From an uncultured Phocaeicola sp. (GTDB lineage: Bacteria > Bacteroidota > Bacteroidia > Bacteroidales > Bacteroidaceae): DNA of 64,000 nucleotides. The notes beneath the pieces are model-generated. The model did not search any database and was not told the DNA's origin. It worked only from the letters and a program-made list of their open reading frames with translations. Each line of letters starts with the position of its first letter. Position 1 is the stretch's first letter. The stretch lies in assembly GCA_948566455.1 (NCBI GenBank), contig CAOYQO010000012.1:1-64000 (forward strand), read 5' to 3'. Shown here one piece after another: positions 1-8,981 of this stretch. Position numbers and translations under genes: made by a program.

Positions 1-84
1 ATACCCAACACCACTATCTGACCGAACTGTCGCATTTATAACTTGAACTCAGGTCAGGCAGGATCAATAAAAAGTTGGCTCAGG

Positions 85-187
85 TTACTCTCACTACTCT
101 CACTATTAAAGTAGCTTATTGATAATTAGACTATTAAGTGTGGGTGAGAGTAAAAATCCGGTGTGAGAGTAAACCGCTTACTCTCAC
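85..187. repeat. Iterated inverted repeat, gtgagagtaa / ttactctcac
   Basis: The 10-mer gtgagagtaa occurs at 144-153 and 163-172. Its exact complement ttactctcac occurs at 85-94 and 178-187. The pair 163-172/178-187 makes a perfect 10-bp hairpin with a 5-nt loop, while 85-94 could pair with either forward copy. It could act as a terminator or as a protein-binding array; nothing decides between these. Confidence 0.7.
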
Positions 188-432
188 TTTCTGAATTTGC
201 ATTTTTATGGATTAACTTATTATTTTACAATGAAATACCCAGTATTTAGTATCTATATTGAGGCTGTCTGTAATCTGGTGTTTTTTTAGACTTTTCTCCC
301 CGCGTATACGATGAATATGTCTCATTGCTATGATTTACTTGAGAAACTTGAATGAGGGATTAATAGGTTTTACATGAGAGATTGTATTATTCTGTCTTAA
401 GGAAGATCCTGTTCAGCCTTAGGAATTATCAG

Positions 433-493
433 CTATCAACCTTGGTTAACAGGCTCGTCAACCAAGGTTGATAGAGTTGTTAACCAAGGTTGA
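433..493. repeat. Three-copy inverted repeat with two alternative hairpins
   Basis: The arm at 433-447 pairs perfectly over 15 bp with 460-474 (12-nt loop). The overlapping arm 436-450 pairs perfectly over 15 bp with 479-493. The two stems share bases and exclude each other. No T-tract follows, so a simple intrinsic terminator is not obvious. The repeat lies about 110 bp beyond the 3' end of the FHA gene. Confidence 0.7.
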
Positions 494-603
494 CACCTTT
501 TCAGAGTTACTGCAAATACACAAAATCAATGAGGTAAAGTAAAGTGAAGCCTAGTTGCTATTCAGTTAGCATCAAAGCTTCTGCCGCAGAATGAATGGGC
601 CAA

Positions 604-1125
604 CTATTCCGCCGTACGCAAAATGAACGTCGTAGCTCCAATGGTAACAATGGCTCCGTCTTCAATGCGAATGCGATCTTTATTTCCTAGTATTTCATTA
701 TTCAGGAAAGTTCCGGTCAGACTGGGAGCATCCTGCAGAGTATAAACAAGCACGCCTTGCTTATTGCGCTTCACGTTAATAATGCAGTGACGACGATCCA
801 TACTCATATCCGAAGTTTCAATGGGAGTATTGATATTAGTACCAACACAACGACGCCCAATCACATTATTGCCCTCTTGCAAAGGTAACACTTGCTTAAA
901 TCCGAATACATTCTCAATCACCGTAATGCTACCGAAAGCATCCTTGAATTCTTCTTCGTCAGGACGTTCTTCTTTTTGAGGAGCACGCATTTTGGTTTTT
1001 CCCAGACGAATACTAAATTGCTTACCACAATGCTCACAAACGAAAACCAAAGATTGGCCTTCGCTATATTTTGTTTCATCAAATAAAAGATAGTTCTCAC
1101 ATTTAGGGCAACGGATACGCTTCAT
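604..1125 (-). CDS. Zinc-ribbon and FHA domain protein
   Basis: 173 aa. The N-terminus has two CxxC knuckles (C6/C9 and C30/C33), a zinc-ribbon of the kind that starts MJ0042-like proteins. An acidic linker follows, then an FHA domain from about residue 70 to 171. FHA hallmarks are G90-R91, the S108..R111-R112-H113 block and N142-N143. FHA domains bind phosphothreonine peptides, so a role as a soluble signalling adaptor is inferred; no kinase or phosphatase lies nearby. It follows the HU/SPOR gene by about 50 bp on the same strand and may be co-transcribed with it. ATG at 1125 is the natural start because the first cysteine pair follows at once. Confidence 0.85.
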   Translation of the reverse strand: MKRIRCPKCENYLLFDETKYSEGQSLVFVCEHCGKQFSIRLGKTKMRAPQKEERPDEEEFKDAFGSITVIENVFGFKQVLPLQEGNNVIGRRCVGTNINTPIETSDMSMDRRHCIINVKRNKQGVLVYTLQDAPSLTGTFLNNEILGNKDRIRIEDGAIVTIGATTFILRTAE

Positions 1126-1173
1126 GACAATTACAAATTAAAGAATTAAAAATTAAAGCAAAGTAAATGCTTC

Positions 1174-2307
1174 CTACTTCTTCAAAACCCAAGCATTCTT
1201 ATATGTTTCATCCTGGCGAATTCTAGCCAATGCTTGATAGGCTTCTACTTCCGTCCCGCAAGATTCAATGCTAACACGCATTTTACCATCACCGACAATC
1301 GCTTTTGCACCCTTAAAACCTTTAGAAATCAACTGAGCAGCCATTGTTTCTGCATCTTGTTCAGTTCCAACGCTGGCAATGATAATATGATAAGGTCTTT
1401 TAGGAGTTGCAATAACCGGTTTAGCTGTAGCAGGCTGTACATTCTGCTTGGGAGCTTCAATCGTTGTAGCTGAATGGGAGGCTTCTTCCTTCACTTTTGT
1501 TTCAGAAGCAACAGCTGGTGTTTTGCCAACCTTAACTTCTCTGACAGCAACAGGAGCTACAACTTTCTTAGTTCCGGCTTGTTTATCTGTTGCAGATTTG
1601 CGTGTAGGAGTATTCTGCTTTACAACAATCGGTGTAATGGCCAGAGATTGTTTTTCTATTTTTTCAAATAATTCATCCGGAAGTAATTTTGCATAGTTTT
1701 CCTCTATCACTTCTGTATTTTCTATCGGAGTAGAAAAAAAGAAAGAAAGCACTATAGCAGCTACTATTGCAGCAGCATTTGTCAGATATGCACGATTAAT
1801 TTTGATTGCGAAAGTACGCTTTTCTTCCTTAACAACAGTAGGCATTGAATAAGAAACAGCCTTTTCTGCCTGTGGCTTTCCCAAAGCAGATAATTCCTTC
1901 ATTTCAAATGCATCCAAGCCGTATAAATAGGGAGTTGTGATTTTATTATCGTATGGTGCGAAGTCGAAAGTGTTATGAATCGTATAACGTACTTCGCCAA
2001 CATTGGGCAAATCAACCTTACCTTCTTCGTGTAAAACAGAAATCAATTCATTCACTTTACGTTCTACCATCTTGGTAGCATCAGAAAAGTTGGTTCCATA
2101 TACAGACATATAAGATTGAACCAGCAAACCGTCATTCATCTTCAGTTGTGGGTTAAAACCGATGATACGGGTAGGAGGCAGGAAAATATTCTCTTCTTTC
2201 ACTCTCGTAGCCGGAGCATAATGAGCAACAAATCCTCCCAAACCCGGAACAATGACGCAGTCATTTTCCAATAACAAAGTTTCTATATGTTGTGCCAATT
2301 CAATCAT
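1174..2307 (-). CDS. HU-like (CCDC81-type) and SPOR domain membrane protein
   Basis: 377 aa. The first 130 residues or so resemble the two bacterial CCDC81-type HU-like domains, with a conserved opening including VPGLGGFVA. A single membrane segment lies at about 177-193, followed by a Lys/Ala/Thr/Pro-rich linker. A SPOR domain occupies about 304-377 and matches the RPYHIIIASVG...YKNAWVLKK type. SPOR domains bind denuded septal glycan, so the protein probably has a cytoplasmic HU-like head and a periplasmic peptidoglycan-binding tail, perhaps at the division site. Family architecture is known in Bacteroidetes; the biological role here is inferred. A TACTTTTG -7-like element at 2313-2320 would put transcription start almost at the ATG. 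Confidence 0.85.
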   Translation of the reverse strand: MIELAQHIETLLLENDCVIVPGLGGFVAHYAPATRVKEENIFLPPTRIIGFNPQLKMNDGLLVQSYMSVYGTNFSDATKMVERKVNELISVLHEEGKVDLPNVGEVRYTIHNTFDFAPYDNKITTPYLYGLDAFEMKELSALGKPQAEKAVSYSMPTVVKEEKRTFAIKINRAYLTNAAAIVAAIVLSFFFSTPIENTEVIEENYAKLLPDELFEKIEKQSLAITPIVVKQNTPTRKSATDKQAGTKKVVAPVAVREVKVGKTPAVASETKVKEEASHSATTIEAPKQNVQPATAKPVIATPKRPYHIIIASVGTEQDAETMAAQLISKGFKGAKAIVGDGKMRVSIESCGTEVEAYQALARIRQDETYKNAWVLKK

Positions 2308-2399
2308 GGTACAAAAGTAACGGAAATCTCGGATATAAGCCAGTTTCAGGGCATTTTTCTTTTCAACAACTTATCAACAATGCTCATTTCGAGAAGAAC

Positions 2400-2440
2400 A
2401 AATAGGCCAACTTACTTCCTATGATTAAGTTAGCCTATTT
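2400..2440 (-). terminator. Hairpin terminator of the beta-helix gene
   Basis: Arms 2400-2414 and 2426-2440 form a 15-bp stem with one mismatch and an 11-nt loop. On the minus strand a TTTGTTCTT tract follows. It lies about 28 bp past the stop of the 2468-4324 gene and upstream of the HU/SPOR gene, so it should insulate them. Confidence 0.75.
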
Positions 2441-2467
2441 CTTAATTCGTACATTTAGAAATTTCAA

Positions 2468-4324
2468 TTACTCCTGCCAACCAGTTCCATTATATTGATA
2501 GATTTTTCCATTCGGAAAGAAAATTTTATCTCCTACCAACCAACTGCCTATAGTTGGAAGTTGATTATTCAATAACTTCACAGAGACATTATATCCATCA
2601 CAGGTATAGCTTATACATGGAGTATAATTTACATCAATATTATCTGTTCTTTTGTGTACCAATCCATCTATTCCATTCTCTCTCAATATAAAGTTCTCTT
2701 GATTCTGCATCACCACACCGAAATCATAATAGGAGTTATAACGACCACTTGTGGTTCCAACAAAGATTCGAACCAGCAAATTAGTTAGTTGTTGAATAGA
2801 ACTTCCACTATTATACATTGTAGCACGATATGCAAATGTACTATCTATTGAATTTACAAGAACTTCTCCATCAGTCAGTGAACCTCCCAATAATTTTAAT
2901 TTTCGAACATCATCTACAATATAGAGAACTCTCATATATGCCTTTCTACTGCCAGATTCATTAGACCATGTTAGAGGAAGCACGGAGTTCGAATCAAGAT
3001 GCTTGAAACTATTAACAACATGGCCAACGTTTATAATTTCTCCATTTGGATTAATATAATGTGTTTCATTGCTATATTTATTTTTATATTTGAGCATAAT
3101 AGCATTACCGCTATTGTGACCATTCATGCCATTATTAATAAGGCCATATACATTTTTCAGCACAATTCTGGAATTCTCAAAAGTACTTAAGCTTACAATA
3201 GGATAATATGAATTAAAATCAGTCAAGCTAATTAAATTTCCGAAAAATACATTTTCAAGAAACAATTCACTTCCTACATTATACTGTCCAGTAATTAATA
3301 TATTTCCATTTTGATTTGCATAGAAATATGCATTCTTCATTATTATCGATGAGCGTTCAGCAATAATAGCTCCTAATTCATTATGAAAACTTTCTAAAAG
3401 AATATTTCTGCAACTACTTACATATACTGTTGCATTTATAGAGTTTCGAATAGAAGCATTTGCACCTCCTCCTATATAAATTGATACACCATCTGATATA
3501 TGGTTTATCTCAGACGCATCTCCTAAATACCATTGAATCCTATATGTATCTGAAATTTGTTTATTAAGTGGGAAAGAAGAATTATCTCCATTGATAACAA
3601 CATTGCAGATATGTTTGTTATCTATGTATGCATCAATCTGCTTATAGAATATAGCTGGTCGAAAAGCATATATATCATGAATATATCGACTATCGCCACC
3701 TAAGATAAAATGACAGAGCTTGTTATCTGGGTTACAATAATTTATATGACAAAATTCCTCTTCAATATTTCCTGGATATTCTATCTCCCAATTTAAACTT
3801 TGCTTGTTTATATTCAAGTAAAACATATACTCACTAGTATTCCAACTTGAGCTAGGAAAGAAACTTGCATTATTACCATTAAAAGAAACGCCAACAGGAA
3901 GATACATACCTCTGCTTATATTATATGACATAGCAAAGCAAGTTACAAAAATAGAAGATGAAGAGAAATATGTTTTTTGGGCTTCAGAAATAGCATAAGC
4001 AAAATCGAATGCACGTTGAAACATTTTATAATCTTCAACCTCTACAAACCAATTAGCGATAACCTTTTCTATATTAAAACTACCAGCTAATTGCATATTA
4101 GATTTAATAAATCCATAGAGTCGATTATCATTTATAACAGTATTTAGCCCTGTTAATGTACCATTACTAATACTTCCACCTTCAAAACTAAGTACACAGT
4201 CTGCAGGCATTTGAATTTGCTGTCCATTAAAGTCGACATCTTCCGCTATTTTATAAATAGTAGAAGCTAACTTTATACCATTTGTCCTCACATAAGAACT
4301 TGTTAAATCAATTTTCTGTTTCAT
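2468..4324 (-). CDS. Predicted beta-helix / tailspike-like protein
   Basis: 618 aa, function not recognised. No signal peptide or membrane segment is visible. From about residue 35 the chain has many short beta-type repeats rich in N, G, S, I and Y (for example FEGGSISNGTLTG and ILITGQYNVGSELFLENVFF). This pattern suggests a right-handed beta-helix as in pectate-lyase-like proteins and phage tailspikes. The C-terminus (GDKIFFPNGKIYQYNGTGWQE-like end) resembles the short tail-fibre endings of Bacteroides phage proteins. The gene is visibly AT-rich, stands alone, and is followed by its own terminator. It lies opposite the start of the polysaccharide locus. It may be a phage-derived glycan-binding protein, but enzymatic activity cannot be claimed. 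Confidence 0.6.
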   Translation of the reverse strand: MKQKIDLTSSYVRTNGIKLASTIYKIAEDVDFNGQQIQMPADCVLSFEGGSISNGTLTGLNTVINDNRLYGFIKSNMQLAGSFNIEKVIANWFVEVEDYKMFQRAFDFAYAISEAQKTYFSSSSIFVTCFAMSYNISRGMYLPVGVSFNGNNASFFPSSSWNTSEYMFYLNINKQSLNWEIEYPGNIEEEFCHINYCNPDNKLCHFILGGDSRYIHDIYAFRPAIFYKQIDAYIDNKHICNVVINGDNSSFPLNKQISDTYRIQWYLGDASEINHISDGVSIYIGGGANASIRNSINATVYVSSCRNILLESFHNELGAIIAERSSIIMKNAYFYANQNGNILITGQYNVGSELFLENVFFGNLISLTDFNSYYPIVSLSTFENSRIVLKNVYGLINNGMNGHNSGNAIMLKYKNKYSNETHYINPNGEIINVGHVVNSFKHLDSNSVLPLTWSNESGSRKAYMRVLYIVDDVRKLKLLGGSLTDGEVLVNSIDSTFAYRATMYNSGSSIQQLTNLLVRIFVGTTSGRYNSYYDFGVVMQNQENFILRENGIDGLVHKRTDNIDVNYTPCISYTCDGYNVSVKLLNNQLPTIGSWLVGDKIFFPNGKIYQYNGTGWQE

Positions 4325-4609
4325 AATAGTTGAATTAAATAATTAGCATTGAAAAACATCGCAAGGTACTGCTTTAGTAGTCACATTCAAAGTAAAATAT
4401 AAAACCATTTTAATGTTAAAGAAGATAGATATAGAACAGTGTTATTTAGCAATACTACTTACCTTATACTTTTTCTGCTCAAAAGAATTTCTACACGAAA
4501 GAATAGTGTAAACATATAAGCATTTTTAATTGCTTCAACAATAAATCTATAAAAACAACGTTCTCATTAAAAATACAATCAAATTTCGCTACTGATAATA
4601 ATCACTTAA

Positions 4610-6382
4610 TTGAAGCATATATTATTGTCACTTTTAGATCGACAAAACATGAAAAATAAATTATTCAAAATACGAGAACAGTATTCGCTTGAAATCTTCT
4701 ATATTCTTGCAGTTCTATGTATTACCTTGCAGTTGTTGTTACTCCGCCAATTTATTATCCTAGATTTTGACGAAGACTCCCAACTAATAACTTACAGCCT
4801 TCGCTCCATATCCGACGCGTTGTTATTATTATTGCCTTTTTGGTTAATTCCATCCAAGTTCAGAGGGTATTATATAGGTATTACTATTTCTTTATTCACT
4901 TTTTGGGGATTATCACAATTGTGGTATTATCGAACCTATAATGATCTAATGCCCTTCTCTTCTTTCCTTCTTTTCGAGAACATCTCTCCGCTATTAATAC
5001 GTAGCATAAAGGCATCTATCCGGCATACCGATATGTTTTTCTTCACACTACCTATCTTTCTGTTTTTTCTATATCGATTATTCTTTTTAAAACCAGCCAA
5101 AGAAGCTAAACTTAAAAGAAAACAAAGAGCTTCTTACATTGTAATAATTTTATTTTGTTCATTTTCCATCCATGCAGCAAATGCTTATTCATATTACAAA
5201 AAGGAAAAAGCACGGGCATTTATTAATATCGGTGGAAAATATGTAAACACTTACAGCAATATCTCTTATTTTGAGCTTAATGGCTTTGTTGCATATTGCA
5301 TTCACTCGTTTGTAGACACACTATTAGAGAATAGAACCTTAAATTCAAAAGAGAAGAAAGAAATTGAAACCTACCTTTCTCGGTACAATCTGAAATATTG
5401 CGATAACCGATTTGCTGTAAAAGAAAAGTCGAACCTGATAATGATTGTCGTAGAATCTTTGAATTCATGGACTATTAATTTCTGCATAGATAGTATTGAA
5501 ATAACCCCTAATTTAAACAGATTTTGCAAAGAAGAAAACTCCATAGTAGCTTTACATATGCAACCAGAGGTTCAAAATGGACGCTCCAGTGATGCACATT
5601 TTATGTATAATACCGGATTATTACCCATACAAAATGGCGCAGTGGCTGTCCGTTTCGGTCAAACCCCATATTCATCCATTCCCAAAGCACTTAAGGGATA
5701 TTATTCATTGGCTATGGTTTGCGACGACGCTAAATTCTGGAACCAAAGAAATGCCTTTAATTCTTATGGCTTTATGCAACTATATGATAAACATTCTTTT
5801 AAAAGTCCTGAAGATATAAATGACCATATTTTATTAACAGAGGCAGCAAATAGGCTGGAAAATATTCCCTCTCCATTTTATGCACAACTAGTAACCATTA
5901 GCATGCATTATCCATATGATGAATTACGCATTCCATCTACAGAAATATCCCAGTCACAAATGTATACTGCAGAAATAAGAAATTATTTGGAAACAGTACA
6001 TTATTGCGATGATGCTATCGGCAAATTTATTCAAGAATTGAAGCAAAAAGGAATATATGAAAATTCTGTGATAGCCATTATTTCAGATCATAATGAAATT
6101 GATAAAAATCAGGTTGAAGATAGAAGAGAAGTGTTTCCGGAAGATAAAGAAATAGCCATGATCGTTCTAAATGCTCCGCAAAAACTCCAATGTGACACTC
6201 TAATAGAGCAGATAGATGTTTATCCCACCTTACTGGATTTGATGGGGGTAAATCATTATGATTGGAAAGGATTAGGATACAGTATTTTTCGTAAAAAAGA
6301 GATGTTAGTACTTCCTTCGAAAGAAGAAAGAAACAAAATATCTAATCTAATGATAACAAAAGGATACTTCAGAACTCGATGA
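4610..6382 (+). CDS. LtaS-type sulfatase/phosphoglycerol-transferase family membrane protein
   Basis: 590 aa. The N-terminal 200 residues contain about five membrane helices, and an extracytoplasmic alkaline-phosphatase-fold domain starts near residue 270. The first metal-site strand reads LIMIVVESLNSW at about 273-284. A GRSSDA block near 323 sits where the nucleophile Ser/Thr is expected, and ISDHNE near 492 matches the second metal-binding loop. The family includes lipoteichoic acid synthases, phosphoglycerol transferases and phosphoethanolamine transferases. Since it leads a polysaccharide locus, transfer of a phospho-substituent to the glycan is a reasonable inference. A second Met at residue 14 (4649) is an alternative start. 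It is separated from the export gene by 221 bp and could be its own unit. Confidence 0.75.
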   Translation: MKHILLSLLDRQNMKNKLFKIREQYSLEIFYILAVLCITLQLLLLRQFIILDFDEDSQLITYSLRSISDALLLLLPFWLIPSKFRGYYIGITISLFTFWGLSQLWYYRTYNDLMPFSSFLLFENISPLLIRSIKASIRHTDMFFFTLPIFLFFLYRLFFLKPAKEAKLKRKQRASYIVIILFCSFSIHAANAYSYYKKEKARAFINIGGKYVNTYSNISYFELNGFVAYCIHSFVDTLLENRTLNSKEKKEIETYLSRYNLKYCDNRFAVKEKSNLIMIVVESLNSWTINFCIDSIEITPNLNRFCKEENSIVALHMQPEVQNGRSSDAHFMYNTGLLPIQNGAVAVRFGQTPYSSIPKALKGYYSLAMVCDDAKFWNQRNAFNSYGFMQLYDKHSFKSPEDINDHILLTEAANRLENIPSPFYAQLVTISMHYPYDELRIPSTEISQSQMYTAEIRNYLETVHYCDDAIGKFIQELKQKGIYENSVIAIISDHNEIDKNQVEDRREVFPEDKEIAMIVLNAPQKLQCDTLIEQIDVYPTLLDLMGVNHYDWKGLGYSIFRKKEMLVLPSKEERNKISNLMITKGYFRTR

Positions 6383-6603
6383 ATTAATAATTCCGGTGAT
6401 GAATTTAAAGAGATAGACATGGCCAAATATCCTGTGAACAACCAATGAAAAGGCACTCTCATCAATGAATATGGAGGAGGGGGTTATGCAAAACGATGCA
6501 CAAATTATAGACAAGCCTAACAATAAACATGCAAATCTAACGTTTATTGACATAAGAAAGCTAAATTTGCAGCCAGTCAATCTATAAAATATTAAAGTAT
6601 ACG

Positions 6604-7407
6604 ATGAAGATTAAAACGTTAATATTCGCCTTCACTATTATATTATTAACGTCGTGTAAAACGACGACCAATACTATCACCTATTTTCAGGATTTGGATA
6701 ACCAATCAACAGCTGTTACAGGAAAAGCTGTGAATTATACTCCACGTATAGCTCCCGATGATCAACTATCTATAACCGTGTCAGGTATGGACCCCAATGC
6801 GGTTGCCGCATTTAATATACCACTTGCCAGTTATCTGGCACCGGGAGAAACACATGTTACTTCTACACCGGTGCTTCATACATATCTGGTTAATTCGCAT
6901 GGAGAAATTGATTTTCCGGTACTCGGAAAACTACAGATTGCCGGCATGACACGTAGCGAACTGATAGATATGATGACTGAAAAAATTTCTGCTTATGTCA
7001 AATCTCCGATTGTCACTATACAGATACGGAATTTTAAAGTCTCTGTATTGGGTGAAGTAAACAAACCTGGAACAGTAAATGTACCTAATGAACGTCTATC
7101 CATTCTTGATGCACTCGGAATGGCAGGAGATCTTACTATTTATGGTAACCGAACTAATATCCTTCTGATTCGTGATAATAATGGAGAAAAAGAATATCAT
7201 CGTTTCGACCTCACTTCTGCAGAAACGCTAACATCTCCTTATTACTATCTACAACAGAATGATGTTCTATATGTAGAACCCAATAAGGCACGGAAAGGAA
7301 ATGCCAAATACAGTCAAAGTGGGCAATTCAATGTCTCTTTAGCTTCGACTATAATTAGTGCTTTGTCTGTATTGGCATCACTGGGTATTGCATTGTTAGT
7401 CAAATAA
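6604..7407 (+). CDS. Wza-like polysaccharide export lipoprotein
   Basis: 267 aa. A lipoprotein signal peptide ends at a lipobox with C18 (LLTSCK). A Poly_export domain at about 42-130 includes APDDQLSITVSG. It is followed by an SLBB domain at about 136-230, opening with VSVLGEVNKPGTV. A hydrophobic C-terminal helix at about 245-266 matches the segment that crosses the outer membrane in Wza. The protein should form the outer-membrane exit channel for the polysaccharide and work with the Wzz-like protein encoded 11 bp downstream. It is shorter than E. coli Wza, as is usual for Bacteroidetes homologues. A TAAATTTG element at 6562-6569 could be its promoter, but no well-spaced -33 box is visible. 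Confidence 0.9.
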   Translation: MKIKTLIFAFTIILLTSCKTTTNTITYFQDLDNQSTAVTGKAVNYTPRIAPDDQLSITVSGMDPNAVAAFNIPLASYLAPGETHVTSTPVLHTYLVNSHGEIDFPVLGKLQIAGMTRSELIDMMTEKISAYVKSPIVTIQIRNFKVSVLGEVNKPGTVNVPNERLSILDALGMAGDLTIYGNRTNILLIRDNNGEKEYHRFDLTSAETLTSPYYYLQQNDVLYVEPNKARKGNAKYSQSGQFNVSLASTIISALSVLASLGIALLVK

Positions 7408-7418
7408 ATCAGCTTATT

Positions 7419-8978
7419 ATGAATGATGAGAATATACATATCGGAGCATTATTAAAGCAATGTATTGCCTACTGGAAAATATATGTGTCTGTTGGCATTA
7501 TCTGTCTGATTGCCGCTATTTGGTTTATATTGGCTACCCCTAAAGAATACGAGTTTACAGCACGTATGCAACTTATCAGAGACAACCAAGGTATGATGTC
7601 TGAATTAAAGATGCTGAAAAGTGCAGGCATAGGTTCTTTACTTGGTGGTGGCAGTTCAGGTCCCAGTATCGAAGATGAAGTTATAGTTTTGACTTCGCGT
7701 GCCAATATGACCGAAGCAATCCTCAAAACCGGATACCAAATAGAAACACGCCAGCGCCAAGGTTTAAAGAATGTTCTACTTTATGGAAAAGATAATCCTG
7801 TGAATCTTCTATTTCCTGAGCAATTTTTAGATACCATAAGTAAACCTATTAGAATTAAATTGACGTTATCAAATGGAACCATACAATCGGCCAAAATAAA
7901 ATCAACCTTATTCGAAACTGTAACAGTAAAGAAACAATCTCTGCCTTGCCAGATAGAACTGCCAGTTGGTACCATTGTAATTGATTCGAATACAGACATT
8001 CCTATTTCCGGAGAGAAATCATTGGCAATCCGAATAAATCCATTGCAAAAAACTTATGAAGATCTATATGAAGAGTTCTATGCGGGCGCCCAAGAGACTA
8101 TTTCGGATATTATATTGCTGATATTTGAAAATGAAAATAAACAGCGGGGATACGACTTCGTTAATACTATAATGACCATTTATAATCAATATTCCCGAGA
8201 TGTAAAAGTAAAGGAAGCCAGCCTAAATGCTAAATTCGTAAAAGAGCGTTTAGATAATGTTACTACAGAACTTGCATATTTGGAACATAGGATAGAAGTC
8301 TATAAAAAGCAAAATAACATTCCGGAACCGGCTTTATATGCCAAAGCAGCCATTACAGGGTATCAGGAATTAGAAAGTACGATTCTGGAAACTGAAGCCC
8401 GTCTGAAAATACTGGATTACGTAGTGGATTACATGAAGAATCCCCTGAATGAATACACTTCGGTACCTGCGATAGAAGGAGTCGGAGAGAAGTCTATCGC
8501 CCTTTACAATCAATTAGTCCTTGACCGCCAACGTTTACTTCTTTCATCTGAAAAGGATAATCCCGCATTAATACTTGCCAATAAGCAACTGACCGAACAA
8601 CGGAAAATGCTTATGGAAGCAATAGATGCAGCCAGACAAGGTATCCGTGCCAGTTTGAAAGAAATAAATAAGAAAAACCAGACATTCAGTAATCAATTAA
8701 GTGCCTTGCCTACACAAGAACGGGAATACATTGAAATGAAACGTCAGCAGAAAATAAAAGAAACGGTTTATCTTTTTCTTATGCAAAAATTGCAGGAAAA
8801 AGAATTAGTTAATTCTCCGGATGAGCAAGCAGGAAGAGTAATAGATGCCGCATATTGTTCTGCATTGCCTATTTATCCGCGAAAATTGATTGTACTGGCC
8901 ATAGCTCTTGTTGCAACATTCATTATTTCATTTATTATTATCAGCCTCCGAGTATTTGTTTTCTCTAAAACAAAATGA
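7419..8978 (+). CDS. Wzz/GumC-type chain-length protein without kinase domain
   Basis: 519 aa. A short cytoplasmic N-terminus leads into a membrane helix at about 20-38, then the Wzz domain. A long coiled-coil periplasmic region runs over roughly 265-450, and a second membrane helix lies near 490-510. The protein ends soon after that helix, so the Walker-type BY-kinase domain found at the end of Wzc is absent. No separate kinase or phosphatase gene occurs in the locus. The protein belongs to the polysaccharide co-polymerases that set chain length and contact the Wza channel. Position between the wza-like and wzy-like genes agrees. Chain-length control may be phosphorylation-independent or use a distant kinase. 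Confidence 0.9.
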   Translation: MNDENIHIGALLKQCIAYWKIYVSVGIICLIAAIWFILATPKEYEFTARMQLIRDNQGMMSELKMLKSAGIGSLLGGGSSGPSIEDEVIVLTSRANMTEAILKTGYQIETRQRQGLKNVLLYGKDNPVNLLFPEQFLDTISKPIRIKLTLSNGTIQSAKIKSTLFETVTVKKQSLPCQIELPVGTIVIDSNTDIPISGEKSLAIRINPLQKTYEDLYEEFYAGAQETISDIILLIFENENKQRGYDFVNTIMTIYNQYSRDVKVKEASLNAKFVKERLDNVTTELAYLEHRIEVYKKQNNIPEPALYAKAAITGYQELESTILETEARLKILDYVVDYMKNPLNEYTSVPAIEGVGEKSIALYNQLVLDRQRLLLSSEKDNPALILANKQLTEQRKMLMEAIDAARQGIRASLKEINKKNQTFSNQLSALPTQEREYIEMKRQQKIKETVYLFLMQKLQEKELVNSPDEQAGRVIDAAYCSALPIYPRKLIVLAIALVATFIISFIIISLRVFVFSKTK

Positions 8979-8981
8979 GCT

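Larger units (their letters stand above)
1..603. other. Non-coding stretch with inverted-repeat families
   Basis: No convincing gene is visible in this stretch. It holds two families of short inverted repeats, listed separately: copies of gtgagagtaa and its complement between 85 and 187, and three copies of an AACCAAGGTTGA-type motif between 433 and 493. The remainder is AT-rich and shows no other structure I can support. Confidence 0.6.

Noticed and set aside
1..500. CRISPR-like array from repeated short motifs
   Set aside because: The repeats are short inverted copies without regular spacers, and no cas gene is present.
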